In this document: in pieces, positions 16,631 through 25,282 of the stretch
How the letters are laid out: each line of letters opens with the position of its first letter
Numbering within the stretch: the stretch's first letter is position 1
Origin: DAHUYF01 sp035509275
Lineage (GTDB): Bacteria > Pseudomonadota > Alphaproteobacteria > ATCC43930 > CGMCC-115725
Direction of reading: 5' to 3'
Length of the DNA: 64,000 bases
NCBI GenBank assembly: GCA_035509275.1
Contig: DATJLU010000020.1
Location: forward strand, 1 to 64,000
Program-made: the position numbers and the translations under genes
The notes under the pieces: model-generated
The model's database searches: none
What the model saw: the letters and a program-made list of their open reading frames with translations, nothing else
Told to the model about the DNA's origin: nothing

Positions 16631-17302
16631 TTAGCCGTGCTCGCCGCCAAGCGCGGCGGCAATGAAGACGGTCGCCAGCACGGTGAAAATGTAGGCCTGC
16701 ACCAGTCCGACCAGGATCTCGAGCGCCATGAGCGGAATCGGCACGAACAGACCGGCGAGCCCGATCACAAGCGCGATGACGAACTCGCCGCTCATCACGT
16801 TGCCGAAGAGACGGACCATGAGCGAGAAGGTGCGCGTCACCTCGGAGACGAGATTGAGCGGCAGCATGATCAGCTTGGGCTCGGCGAAGCTCTTGAGGTA
16901 GCCGAGCGGCCCCTGGGCGCGCAGGCCGAAATAATGCACCGAGACGAAAACGATGAGCGCCAGAGCCGCCGGCGTTTCGAGCTTGCTCGTCGGCGCCTCG
17001 ACGCCGGGGAGCAGCCCCGAGAGATTGGCCGCGACCAGGAAGATGAAGAGCGTGCCGAGGAGCGGCAGGAACGGCCGCGCGTCCTTGCGCATGACGTCTT
17101 CGATCTGCTGCGCGAGGCCGGTCACGACCAGCTCGACCGCCGCCTGACGCCGGTTGGGATGCGCTTTAAGGCGACGCGTCGCGAGCCAGCATGCAAGCGT
17201 CAACGCCAGCATGAGGCCCCAGGTGGTGACGACCGGCCGCGTCACCGCGAGCGGGCCGAGATGGAAGAGAACGGTGCTCGCGAGCGGCGAAGGTTGCATC
17301 AT
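16631..17302 (-). CDS. atpB: N-type ATPase a subunit (ion channel)
   Basis: 223-residue polytopic stator subunit facing the c ring. The essential Arg helix is LVSEVTRTFSLMVRLFGNVMSGE, with RLFGN the universally conserved motif, and the last helix GLVQAYIFTVLATVFIAAAL carries the conserved Gln. The N-terminus is short relative to E. coli AtpB. ATG 17302 (followed by a second ATG) overlaps the atpR stop codon. Ten bases separate it from atpE. Confidence 0.93.
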   Translation of the reverse strand: MMQPSPLASTVLFHLGPLAVTRPVVTTWGLMLALTLACWLATRRLKAHPNRRQAAVELVVTGLAQQIEDVMRKDARPFLPLLGTLFIFLVAANLSGLLPGVEAPTSKLETPAALALIVFVSVHYFGLRAQGPLGYLKSFAEPKLIMLPLNLVSEVTRTFSLMVRLFGNVMSGEFVIALVIGLAGLFVPIPLMALEILVGLVQAYIFTVLATVFIAAALGGEHG

Positions 17303-17574
17303 TCGCCCCGTCGCACCGCGCGGAGCGCCAGAGCGCGTACCACGAGAAATCCCAGCGCCATGGCGAGGAGCGGCATCGCGCCCAGCTTCGCCGCTGCGCC
17401 GAGCACGAGCACCGCGCCGGCCATACGGCCAGCGGTGAGCAGCGCCGGCAGCAACATTCCGCCGCCGGCGGCGTAAAGGCTTGCGGTGCGGCCAAGGGAC
17501 CAGAAATAGCCGAACCCGAGACCGGTCCCGAGGAGCAGGGCGGCGACGGCGGAGGCGGCCGGATCGAGCGTCAT
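17299..17574 (-). CDS. atpR: N-ATPase accessory membrane protein AtpR
   Basis: 91-residue hydrophobic protein with about three membrane segments (ASAVAALLLGTGLGFGYFWSL, LLPALLTAGRMAGAVLVLG, AMPLLAMALGFLVVRALAL) and an Arg-rich tail. Small, divergent, and identified chiefly by its place between atpQ and atpB in an otherwise complete N-ATPase operon. Thought to help assemble the c ring or a subunit; function unproven. ATGA overlap with atpQ. Confidence 0.8.
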   Translation of the reverse strand: MTLDPAASAVAALLLGTGLGFGYFWSLGRTASLYAAGGGMLLPALLTAGRMAGAVLVLGAAAKLGAMPLLAMALGFLVVRALALRAVRRGE

Positions 17575-17855
17575 TCGCGTCCAATCCTCTTCCAGGCAAG
17601 CGCGCAGCCGGCCGCCAGGCCGAGCACGAGAAGGCCCAGCGTCCAGAAGATTCCCGAGTCGAATTGGCGATCGAGCCAGCGCCCGAAGAAGATGCCGGCA
17701 AGCGTCGGCACGACGATCGTCCAGCCGAGCGCGCCGATCATCGCCAGGTTCCGTCCCAGCGAGCGCTCGCCTTCGCGGTGCCAGCGCGCCGACCGCTCCC
17801 GGCGCGTCCTTACCGCTTCGTCGAGCCGCTCGGGACGGTCGGGTCCGCGCGTCAC
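17571..17855 (-). CDS. atpQ: N-ATPase accessory protein AtpQ (AtpI/AtpZ-like)
   Basis: 94 residues: a charged cytoplasmic N-terminus of about 35 residues, then two membrane helices (LAMIGALGWTIVVPTLAGIFFG and GIFWTLGLLVLGLAAGCALAW) with the AtpI-like GRWLD turn between. Position after atpC and before atpR is the AtpQ slot of N-ATPase operons. ATGA overlaps on both sides show tight coupling. Confidence 0.83.
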   Translation of the reverse strand: MTRGPDRPERLDEAVRTRRERSARWHREGERSLGRNLAMIGALGWTIVVPTLAGIFFGRWLDRQFDSGIFWTLGLLVLGLAAGCALAWKRIGRE

Positions 17856-18304
17856 GGCTGGAACTCCTCGGAGCGCCCGCCGGCATCGCCTTCGCCGAAG
17901 CCGCCATCGCGTTCCGAGCGCAGAATGCGGCAGATGCGGCGGATCGCCGCGAGATAAAGCCGTTGGGCGTCGACGCGGGCGGTTCGCTCTTCCTCGCGGC
18001 CGTGGCGGAAGGCAGCGAGCACATCGGTTTCGAGGCGATGCAGATCGTCACCGGCAATCGCTTCGCGGGTCGCGATTGCGATCGTATTGCCGCCGGTCAT
18101 TTCGAGCATGCCGCCGCGCACGGCGATATGATGTTGCGCGCCTTCGGCGTTGCGCCAGCTCACCACCGAGACGGCGAGCGCGGTGAGAAAATCGGCATGT
18201 CCCGGCAGGATGCCGAACGCCCCGGTTTCGTCCTCGGCGCGCAGATGTGCGACATCGTCGGTTTCGACGACGATCGCGAGCGGCGTGGCGACCGTGAGCC
18301 TCAT
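17852..18304 (-). CDS. atpC: N-type ATPase epsilon subunit
   Basis: 150-residue F1 subunit joining the rotor. The beta-sandwich domain is clear: LTVATPLAIVVETDDVAHLRAEDETGAFGILPGHADFL, with the GILPGHAD motif universal in AtpC. The C-terminal helical part is Arg-rich with an unusual Gly/Asp-rich tail. ATG 18304 overlaps the atpD stop. Confidence 0.9.
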   Translation of the reverse strand: MRLTVATPLAIVVETDDVAHLRAEDETGAFGILPGHADFLTALAVSVVSWRNAEGAQHHIAVRGGMLEMTGGNTIAIATREAIAGDDLHRLETDVLAAFRHGREEERTARVDAQRLYLAAIRRICRILRSERDGGFGEGDAGGRSEEFQP

Positions 18305-19800
18305 GACGCGGCCTTCGCCGCCGCGGCTTCCTTGGCGCGCGCCTCGGCGAAATCCCCCACCATGTAGAGCGAGCTTTCGGCCCAGTCGTCGCTCTCGCCA
18401 TCGAGGATGGCGCGGCACCCGGCGAGCGTCGCCGCAAGCTCGACCGAACGCCCGGACTTGCCGGTGAACGCTTCAGTGACCAGGAAAGGCTGAGTGAGGA
18501 AGCGCATGAGGCGCCGCGCCCGCTTCACCGCGGTGCGATCGCCCGTGCTCAGCTCCTCGATGCCGAGAAGCGCGATGATCTCCTGCAGCTCGCGATAGTG
18601 CGCGATGGTCTTGCGGACATCCTGCGCCGTGCGGTAATGCGCCTCGCCGACCAGCCGCGGATCGAGCAGGTTCGAGGTCGAGCCGAGCGGATCGACCGCC
18701 GGGTACATGCCCTCGCTCGCCATGTCGCGCGACAGCACGATCGAGGAATCGAGATGGCTGAAGATCTCGGCCACGGCCGGATCGGTAAAATCGTCGGCGG
18801 GGACGTAGACCGCCTGGATCGAGGTGATCGCCGCGCCCGCGACCGAAGCGATGCGCTCCTCGAGCTCGGCGATCTCGCTGGCCAATGTCGGCTGGTAGCC
18901 GACGCGCGAGGGCAACCGGCCGAGCAGGCCCGACACCTCGCCGCCCGCTTGCACCAGGCGATAGACATTGTCGATCAGCAGCAGAACATTCTCATGGAGC
19001 GAGTCGCGGAAATGCTCGGCGATGGCGAGCGCCGTCAGCCCCGCCCGCCAGCGCGCGCCGGGCGGCTCGTTCATCTGGCCGAAGATCAGCGCGGTCCGCT
19101 GCATCACGCCGGAACGCTTCAACTCGAGCAGCAGCTCATGGCCTTCGCGCGAGCGCTCGCCGATGCCGGCGAAGACCGAGATCCCGGCATGGCGCTCGAC
19201 CGTGGTGCGGATCAATTCCATGATCAGCACGGTCTTGCCGACACCGGCGCCGCCGAACATCGCCGCTTTGCCGCCTTTGACGAGGGGCGCCAGCAGGTCG
19301 ATCACCTTGATGCCGGTGCGGAACATCTCGATCGTGCCGGCTTGGCCGGCGATTCTGGGCGCGAGCGCGTGGATCGGCCGGCGCTCGATGTCGGCGGGCA
19401 AGTCGGGGCCGCGATCGGCGGGCTCGCCGAGCGCGTTGAGCAGACGCCCGAGAACCGCCTCGCCGACCGGGGCGCGGAGCGGCGCGCCTGTCGCGGAAAC
19501 CGGCGCGCCGCGCCTCAGCCCCGTCGTGGTGCCAAGCGCGACCGCGCGCGCCAGGCTGGGCCCGAGGTGCAGTTCGACCTCGGCGACGAGGCGGCGCCCC
19601 CGATCCATCTCGATGACGAGCGCCTCGTCGATCGCTGGAAGCAAGCCCGCAGGGAAGCGGACGTCGACGACCGAGCCGTGGACGGCGACAACCCGTCCTG
19701 ATAAGGCCGCTGCGCCAAGCTCTGTCCCGACCTTGTCCACGATGAGGCTTCCCCTCGAACGCGCGATCGTCTCTCCGACGGCAAGCGCCGGATGTGGCAA
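18301..19800 (-). CDS. atpD: N-type ATPase beta subunit
   Basis: Catalytic F1 subunit and first gene of the operon. 499 residues including about 30 extra at the N-terminus before the usual beta barrel (GRVVAVHGSVVDVRF). P-loop GGAGVGKT at 183-190, catalytic GERSREG, Walker B VLLLIDN, and the GSTSNLLDPRL region are intact. The C-terminal 'DELSEED' switch is altered to EELSTGD (in LGIEELSTGDRTAV), losing part of its acidic patch. If a later start is used, the extra N-terminus shortens. Promoter must lie in 19801-19955, shared with the divergent PAS gene. Confidence 0.93.
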   Translation of the reverse strand: MPHPALAVGETIARSRGSLIVDKVGTELGAAALSGRVVAVHGSVVDVRFPAGLLPAIDEALVIEMDRGRRLVAEVELHLGPSLARAVALGTTTGLRRGAPVSATGAPLRAPVGEAVLGRLLNALGEPADRGPDLPADIERRPIHALAPRIAGQAGTIEMFRTGIKVIDLLAPLVKGGKAAMFGGAGVGKTVLIMELIRTTVERHAGISVFAGIGERSREGHELLLELKRSGVMQRTALIFGQMNEPPGARWRAGLTALAIAEHFRDSLHENVLLLIDNVYRLVQAGGEVSGLLGRLPSRVGYQPTLASEIAELEERIASVAGAAITSIQAVYVPADDFTDPAVAEIFSHLDSSIVLSRDMASEGMYPAVDPLGSTSNLLDPRLVGEAHYRTAQDVRKTIAHYRELQEIIALLGIEELSTGDRTAVKRARRLMRFLTQPFLVTEAFTGKSGRSVELAATLAGCRAILDGESDDWAESSLYMVGDFAEARAKEAAAAKAAS

Positions 19801-19955
19801 CGCTACTGCTGCCGGCCGGGCACGGCGTTGATCTGCCTCAAACTTCGGCGCGGGCGGTCAGGGCGCGACGATGCCTGGCATTCGACGAAAAGACCGATCA
19901 TTCACCCGGCGAATTTTCACAACCTCTTCACCACTTCGGCCGAGCATGCCGGCGC

Positions 19956-20468
19956 ATGAGCCAGTCTTCGCATAACGTGAAAGCGGCGCTCGCCGATTGC
20001 ATCGAGACGCCCTGTCTGCGCCAGCTCTACGTCTACTGGGAGCAGCGGCGCGGCGAGCGCAGCTTCCCGGCGCGGCGCGACCTCGATCCGCTCGATTTCC
20101 GCTCGGCGCTGGGCCACATCGCCCTCATCGACGTGGTCTACGATCCGCTGCGCTTTCGCTTTCGTCTGCATGGCACCGACCTCGTCCGGCGCGCCGGTTA
20201 CGACATGACCGGCAAGATGGTCGAAGAGCTGCCCAATTCGACCAACCGCGCGACGCTGATCGAGCGCTGCCGCGCGCTGGTTGAGACACGCCAGCCAATG
20301 CGGATTGCCGACAAGCGCCCGCTCGGCACGCGCCTCTATGGCTATGAGGCGGTCTGGCTGCCGCTCGGCGAGAACGGCCTCACCGTCACCATGCTGATGG
20401 GTGGCCTCGTCTACCGCGACTCGCGCGCCGCGGAGCCGTTCAACACGCAACCGGGAACCGCGGCCTAA
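19956..20468 (+). CDS. PAS-domain (PAS_5-like) single-domain protein
   Basis: 170 residues. The fold expected of the short alphaproteobacterial PAS_5 family is supported by the opening LRQLYVYWEQRRGERSFPARRDLDPLDFRSALGHIALIDVVYDPLRFRFRL, read in pieces as W-E-x-x-R, P-x-R-x-x-x-D-P, and RFRL-x-G-T, then AVWLPLGENGLTVTMLMGGLVY. No output domain is attached, so it may sense a ligand for a partner. Start at 19956 (MSQSSHN) is the best conserved-looking one; the ribosome site is weak. Divergent from the N-ATPase operon; no functional link is shown. Confidence 0.75.
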   Translation: MSQSSHNVKAALADCIETPCLRQLYVYWEQRRGERSFPARRDLDPLDFRSALGHIALIDVVYDPLRFRFRLHGTDLVRRAGYDMTGKMVEELPNSTNRATLIERCRALVETRQPMRIADKRPLGTRLYGYEAVWLPLGENGLTVTMLMGGLVYRDSRAAEPFNTQPGTAA

Positions 20469-20774
20469 GCCGCGCTGGCTGCGCTTTTTCGGAACATTCA
20501 GTGAACAATCGCGGCGCGTAGAACCGCCGCAGGGGATGATGGCGGCGCTTGTGGCCTAAATAGAGACACCGTGGCACTCTCGGCCATGCGCTGCACCCTT
20601 TGCGATCGGGCGCGCGATGCCCGAGAGCGATGCCAGCCGTTGCGCCGCGGCGAGCGGCGTGCCAAGGACAATGGGTGGCATGACGGGCGCGCCCGACCGC
20701 GCGGCGATCGGTGCATTCCGATGAGACCGGTGCGGCGGAGGGAAACGGAGCAGTCGTGTTGCAAGTAAATCGCC
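20469..20774. other. Intergenic region upstream of the RND efflux operon
   Basis: 306 bp without a convincing gene. Just after the PAS stop, CGCGGC-CTAA-GCCGCG forms a small hairpin followed 12 bases later by TTTTT, a poor terminator candidate. The promoter of mdtA should be here, but no clear -35/-10 pair was found. A 65-codon frame at 20571-20768 is present and judged to be chance. Confidence 0.4.
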
Positions 20775-22142
20775 ATGGATGATCGGCCGAGTACTCTGAG
20801 AGCGCCGCAACCGCGGACCGCGCCGCCGGCGGCGCGGCGCGCGCTGTGGCGACGCGCGCTCTGGCCGCTGGTCGGGGTGCTGGTGCTGGCGGCGCTCGCC
20901 TGGGTCGTGCTGCGGCCCCATCCGCAGCCCACACGCACCGGCCGCTTCGCGCTGTCCGGTGCCATGCCGGTGGTTACGGCGACCGCCAAAAAGGGTGACA
21001 TGCCGGTAACGCTCAACGCACTCGGTACGGTGACGCCGCTGGCGACCGTGACGGTGCAGACGCAGGTCGCCGGCCAGCTCGTGCAAGTCGCCTTCAAGGA
21101 GGGCCAGGAGGTCAACAAGGGCGACCTCCTCGCCCAGATCGATCCGCGCCTCTATCAGGCGGCGCTGGATCAGGCCCAGGGAACGCTGCAGCGCGACGAG
21201 GGCATCCTGGCCGAGGCGAAGATGGATCTCGCGCGCTATCAGAAGCTCGCACAGCAGAACTCGATCGCCCGCCAGCAGGCCGAGGACCAAGTCTACGTCG
21301 TGCAACAGGGCGAGGGCACGGTGAACCTCGACAAGGCGGCGGTCGACACCGCCAAGGTCAATCTCGGCTACACCCGCATCACCTCGCCGTTGACCGGCCG
21401 CGTCGGCCTGCGCCTGGTCGATCCCGGCAACTACGTTCAGGTCGGAAATGCCACCGCGAGCGCGACCGCCAGCAGCATCGGCACCGCCACCGGCATCGCG
21501 GTGATCACGCAGATGAAGCCGATGTCCGTGATCTTCTCGCTGCCGGAGGACAACCTGCCGGCGGTACTGAAGCGCGTCGGCGCCGACGCCAAGCTGCAGG
21601 TGACGGCCTTCGACCGCAGCGGCCAGACCAAGCTCGCCACCGGTGTGCTGGAAACCCTCGACAACCAGATCGACCCGACCACGGGCATGCTCAGATACCG
21701 CGCCATTTTCGACAACACTGACGAGATGCTGTACCCGAACCAGTTCGTGAACGTGCAACTGCTGCTCGATACCATGACCGGCGCAACCGTGATCCCGACC
21801 GCCGCGATCCAGCGCGGAGCGCCCGGAACCTACGTCTACGTGGTGAAGCCGGACGAGACCGTCACCGTGCAGAAAGTCACGCTGGGGCCCGGCGACGGTC
21901 AGGACGTCGCCGTCACGGCAGGGCTGGCGCCCGGAGCGGAAGTGGTGGTCGACGGCGCCGATAAGCTGCGCGAAGGCGCCAAGGTGAGGACCGTGAAGGC
22001 GACAGCACCGTCCGGTACGGCGCCGGCCGCGGCACCAGGGCAGTCCCCGTCATCGCCGGCGACCGATCCGCCGCAGGGCCAACAGAACCCGCAGAACGAG
22101 GCGGCGGCCAAACAGAAGCACCACCACCGGAGCGAGCAGTGA
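20775..22142 (+). CDS. mdtA: RND efflux membrane fusion protein, MdtA type
   Basis: Periplasmic adaptor of a tripartite RND exporter, 455 residues. Membrane anchor near residues 30-48 (PLVGVLVLAALAWVVL), then lipoyl half-motif VTPLATVTVQTQVAGQLVQVAFKEGQEVNKGDLLAQIDP, a coiled-coil hairpin, the second half (YTRITSPLTGRVGLRLVDPGNYV) and a membrane-proximal domain ending PGAEVVVDGADKLREGAKV. The C-terminal 45 residues are a Pro/Gln/His-rich disordered tail (ending KQKHHHRSEQ). First gene of a four-gene operon. Confidence 0.93.
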   Translation: MDDRPSTLRAPQPRTAPPAARRALWRRALWPLVGVLVLAALAWVVLRPHPQPTRTGRFALSGAMPVVTATAKKGDMPVTLNALGTVTPLATVTVQTQVAGQLVQVAFKEGQEVNKGDLLAQIDPRLYQAALDQAQGTLQRDEGILAEAKMDLARYQKLAQQNSIARQQAEDQVYVVQQGEGTVNLDKAAVDTAKVNLGYTRITSPLTGRVGLRLVDPGNYVQVGNATASATASSIGTATGIAVITQMKPMSVIFSLPEDNLPAVLKRVGADAKLQVTAFDRSGQTKLATGVLETLDNQIDPTTGMLRYRAIFDNTDEMLYPNQFVNVQLLLDTMTGATVIPTAAIQRGAPGTYVYVVKPDETVTVQKVTLGPGDGQDVAVTAGLAPGAEVVVDGADKLREGAKVRTVKATAPSGTAPAAAPGQSPSSPATDPPQGQQNPQNEAAAKQKHHHRSEQ

Positions 22143-22186
22143 GCCCACCGGCGGAAGCCGTGATCCCGTCCGGGTACTAGCAGAGC

Positions 22187-25100
22187 ATGAGCCCGTCGCG
22201 TCCCTTCATCCTGCGTCCGGTCGCTACCTCGCTGCTGATGGCGGCGATCATGCTGGTCGGCATCGTCGGCTACCATTTTCTGCCGCTCTCGGCGCTGCCC
22301 GAGGTCGATTATCCCACCATCCAGGTCCAGACCTTCTACCCCGGCGCCAGCCCCGACGTCATGACCTCCTCGGTGACGGCGCCGCTCGAGGTGCAGCTCG
22401 GGCAGATGCCGGGGCTCAACCAGATGTATTCACAGAGCTCGGCCGGCGCCTCGGTGATCACGCTGCAGTTCAGCCTCGATCTCAGCCTCGACGTCGCCGA
22501 GCAGGAGGTGCAGGCAGCGATCAACGCCGCCGGAAACCTGCTGCCCTCGGACCTGCCGGCGCCGCCGATCTATGCCAAGGTCAACCCCGCCGATGCGCCA
22601 ATCCTGACCCTGGCGGTGACCTCGAAGACCATTCCGCTGCCGGAGCTTCAGGACCTCGCCGACACGCGCCTTGGGCAGAAAATCTCGCAGCTTCCCGGCG
22701 TCGGCCTCGTCAGCGTCAATGCCGGGCAGCGGCCCGCCGTGCGCATCCAGGCCGACACGCGCAAGCTCGCCGCCTACGGCCTCAACATCGACGACCTTCG
22801 CACCACGCTCGGTAACGCCAACGTCAATACGCCCAAGGGCAATTTCGACGGGCCGATGCGCTCTTATACGATCAACGCCAACGACCAGATCCAGAGCGCC
22901 GACCAGTACAAGAACCTCGTCATCGCCTATCGCAACGGCGCGCCGGTAATGCTTTCGGATGTGGCGCGGGTGGTGAGCGGCCCCGAGAACACCAAGATCG
23001 GCTCGTGGATGAACCTCGAGCCGGCGATCATCGTCAATGTGCAGCGCCAGCCCGGCGCCAACGTCATCCAGGTCGTGGACCGTATCCAGGCGTTGCTGCC
23101 CGAGCTCAAGGATTCGCTGCCGACGGCAAGCGACGTGACGGTGCTGACGGACCGGACGGTCACGATCCGCGCCTCGGTACAGGACGTCGAGTTCGAGCTG
23201 GGGCTCGCCGTCGTGCTCGTCGTCCTGGTGATCTTCCTTTTCCTGCGCAATGTCCCGGCGACGATCGTCCCGAGCCTCTCGGTGCCCTTGTCGATCGTCG
23301 GCACCTTCGCCGCGATGTACATGCTGGGCTTCAGCCTCAACAACTTGTCGTTGATGGCGCTCACCATCGCCACCGGCTTCGTCGTCGACGACGCGATCGT
23401 CATGATCGAGAACATCTCGCGCTACGTCGAAGAGGGCCATTCGCGGCTCGAAGCGGCGCTGCTCGGCGCCGAGCAGATCGGCTTCACCATCATCTCGCTC
23501 ACCGTGTCGCTGATCGCGGTTCTCATCCCTCTGCTCTTCATGGGCGACGTCGTCGGCCGGCTGTTCCGCGAATTCGCGGTGACGCTCGCCGTAACGATCC
23601 TGATCTCGGCGGTGGTGTCGCTGACCCTGGTGCCGATGCTGTGCGCCAAGCTCTTGCGCCATCCGTCGCAGGAAAGCGTCTTCTTCCGCCGCTCGCAGGA
23701 ATGGTTCGACGCCACCATCGAACGCTACGGCCGCATGCTGACCTGGGTGCTCGACCACCAGCCGCTGGTGCTGCTCGTCGCCATCGGTACCCTGGCGCTC
23801 ACCATCTTCCTCTATGTCGTGGTACCGAAGGGCTTCTTCCCGGTACAGGATACGGGGCTCATCGCCGGCATCACCGAAGCCGATCAGTCCGTATCCTATG
23901 ACGCCATGGCGGAGCGCCAGCAGGCGCTTGCCGCAGCCATCCTCAAGGACCCGGACGTCCAGAGCCTCTCCTCGATCATCGGCGTCGACGGCACGAATGC
24001 CACGCTCAACAGCGGCCGCTTCCTTATCAACCTGAAGCCGCTCGGGCAGCGCAAGGCGAGCGCCAGCGACATCATCCGCCGGCTGAAGCAGGAGACGGCG
24101 GAGATCGCCGGCATCGCGCTTTACATGCAGCCGGTCCAGGACCTCACCATCGACACCACGGTGAGCCGCACGCAATACCAGTTCGTGCTCGAGGACGCGA
24201 ACCCGACCGAGCTTGCCACCTGGGTCCCGAAGCTGACGGACAAGCTGCAGCAGCTTCCCGAGCTCGAAGAGGTCGCGAACAACGTCGAGGCGCACGGGCT
24301 TGCCGCCGACATCGTCATCGATCGCGACACCGCCGCGCGCTTCGGCATCACGCCTGCCACCGTCGACAACGCGCTCTATGACGCCTTCGCGCAGCGCATC
24401 GTCTCCACGATCTTCACCCAGTCGAACCAATATCGCGTGATCCTCGAAGCGAGCGCCGCGGAGCAGCGCACGCTCGACACCTTCAACGCGATCTACCTGC
24501 CCTCCTCCCTCTCCCCGACCGGACAGGTCCGGCTCTCTGCCATCGCGCATCTCGAGCTGCGGGACGCGCCGCTCGAGATCGACCATCTCGGCCAATTCCC
24601 TTCGGCGACGATCTCGTTCAACCTGGCGCCCAACGCGTCTTTGGGCGAAGCCGTCGACGCCATCAAGGCGACCGAGAAAGCGATGGGCCTGCCGCAGAGC
24701 CTCTTCTCCACCTTCGAGGGTGCGGCGCTTGCCTTCCAGGCCTCGCTCAAAAACGAGCTGCTGCTGATCCTGGCGGCGATCATTGCCGTCTACATCGTGC
24801 TCGGCGTGCTCTATGAGAGCTACATCCACCCGATCACCATCCTCTCGACCTTGCCGTCCGCCGGCATCGGCGCGCTGCTGGCGCTGCTCATCGACGGCAG
24901 CGATCTCGGCGTCATCGGCATTATCGGCATCGTGCTGCTGATCGGCATCGTCAAGAAGAACGCCATCATGATGATCGATTTCGCGCTCGAGGCCGAGCGC
25001 GAGCACGGCAAATCGCCGCGCGAGGCGATCTACCAGGCGTCGCTGCTGCGCTTCCGGCCGATCCTGATGACGACGCTCGCCGCGCTCTTCGGCGCGCTGC

Positions 25101-25282
25101 CGCTGATGCTCGGCACCGGGACCGGTTCCGAGCTGCGCCATCCCCTCGGCGTCACCATCGTCGGCGGCCTCATCGTGAGCCAGATGCTGACGCTCTTCAC
25201 CACGCCGGTGATCTATCTTGCCTTCGACCGCCTCGCGCGGCGCTTCCGCGGGCCGCAACCGGTCGAGAGTCCGGCCGAATGA
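22187..25282 (+). CDS. mdtB: RND multidrug efflux pump, MdtB type
   Basis: Inner-membrane proton antiporter, 1031 residues, standard size. N-terminus SRPFILRPVATSLLMAAIML and the LPLSALPEVDYPTIQVQTFYPGASPDVM block are the MdtB pattern. The proton-relay pair is present in GFVVDDAIVMIENISRYVE. A second repeat carries the IVKKNAIMMIDFALEAER motif. It is expected to form a heteromultimer with the following pump. 44 bp after mdtA; its stop overlaps the next start (ATGA). Confidence 0.93.
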   Translation: MSPSRPFILRPVATSLLMAAIMLVGIVGYHFLPLSALPEVDYPTIQVQTFYPGASPDVMTSSVTAPLEVQLGQMPGLNQMYSQSSAGASVITLQFSLDLSLDVAEQEVQAAINAAGNLLPSDLPAPPIYAKVNPADAPILTLAVTSKTIPLPELQDLADTRLGQKISQLPGVGLVSVNAGQRPAVRIQADTRKLAAYGLNIDDLRTTLGNANVNTPKGNFDGPMRSYTINANDQIQSADQYKNLVIAYRNGAPVMLSDVARVVSGPENTKIGSWMNLEPAIIVNVQRQPGANVIQVVDRIQALLPELKDSLPTASDVTVLTDRTVTIRASVQDVEFELGLAVVLVVLVIFLFLRNVPATIVPSLSVPLSIVGTFAAMYMLGFSLNNLSLMALTIATGFVVDDAIVMIENISRYVEEGHSRLEAALLGAEQIGFTIISLTVSLIAVLIPLLFMGDVVGRLFREFAVTLAVTILISAVVSLTLVPMLCAKLLRHPSQESVFFRRSQEWFDATIERYGRMLTWVLDHQPLVLLVAIGTLALTIFLYVVVPKGFFPVQDTGLIAGITEADQSVSYDAMAERQQALAAAILKDPDVQSLSSIIGVDGTNATLNSGRFLINLKPLGQRKASASDIIRRLKQETAEIAGIALYMQPVQDLTIDTTVSRTQYQFVLEDANPTELATWVPKLTDKLQQLPELEEVANNVEAHGLAADIVIDRDTAARFGITPATVDNALYDAFAQRIVSTIFTQSNQYRVILEASAAEQRTLDTFNAIYLPSSLSPTGQVRLSAIAHLELRDAPLEIDHLGQFPSATISFNLAPNASLGEAVDAIKATEKAMGLPQSLFSTFEGAALAFQASLKNELLLILAAIIAVYIVLGVLYESYIHPITILSTLPSAGIGALLALLIDGSDLGVIGIIGIVLLIGIVKKNAIMMIDFALEAEREHGKSPREAIYQASLLRFRPILMTTLAALFGALPLMLGTGTGSELRHPLGVTIVGGLIVSQMLTLFTTPVIYLAFDRLARRFRGPQPVESPAE

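Noticed and set aside
20571..20768. 65-codon frame with several Cys before mdtA
   Set aside because: Arg/Cys-rich, no ribosome site, no recognised pattern, in a likely promoter region.
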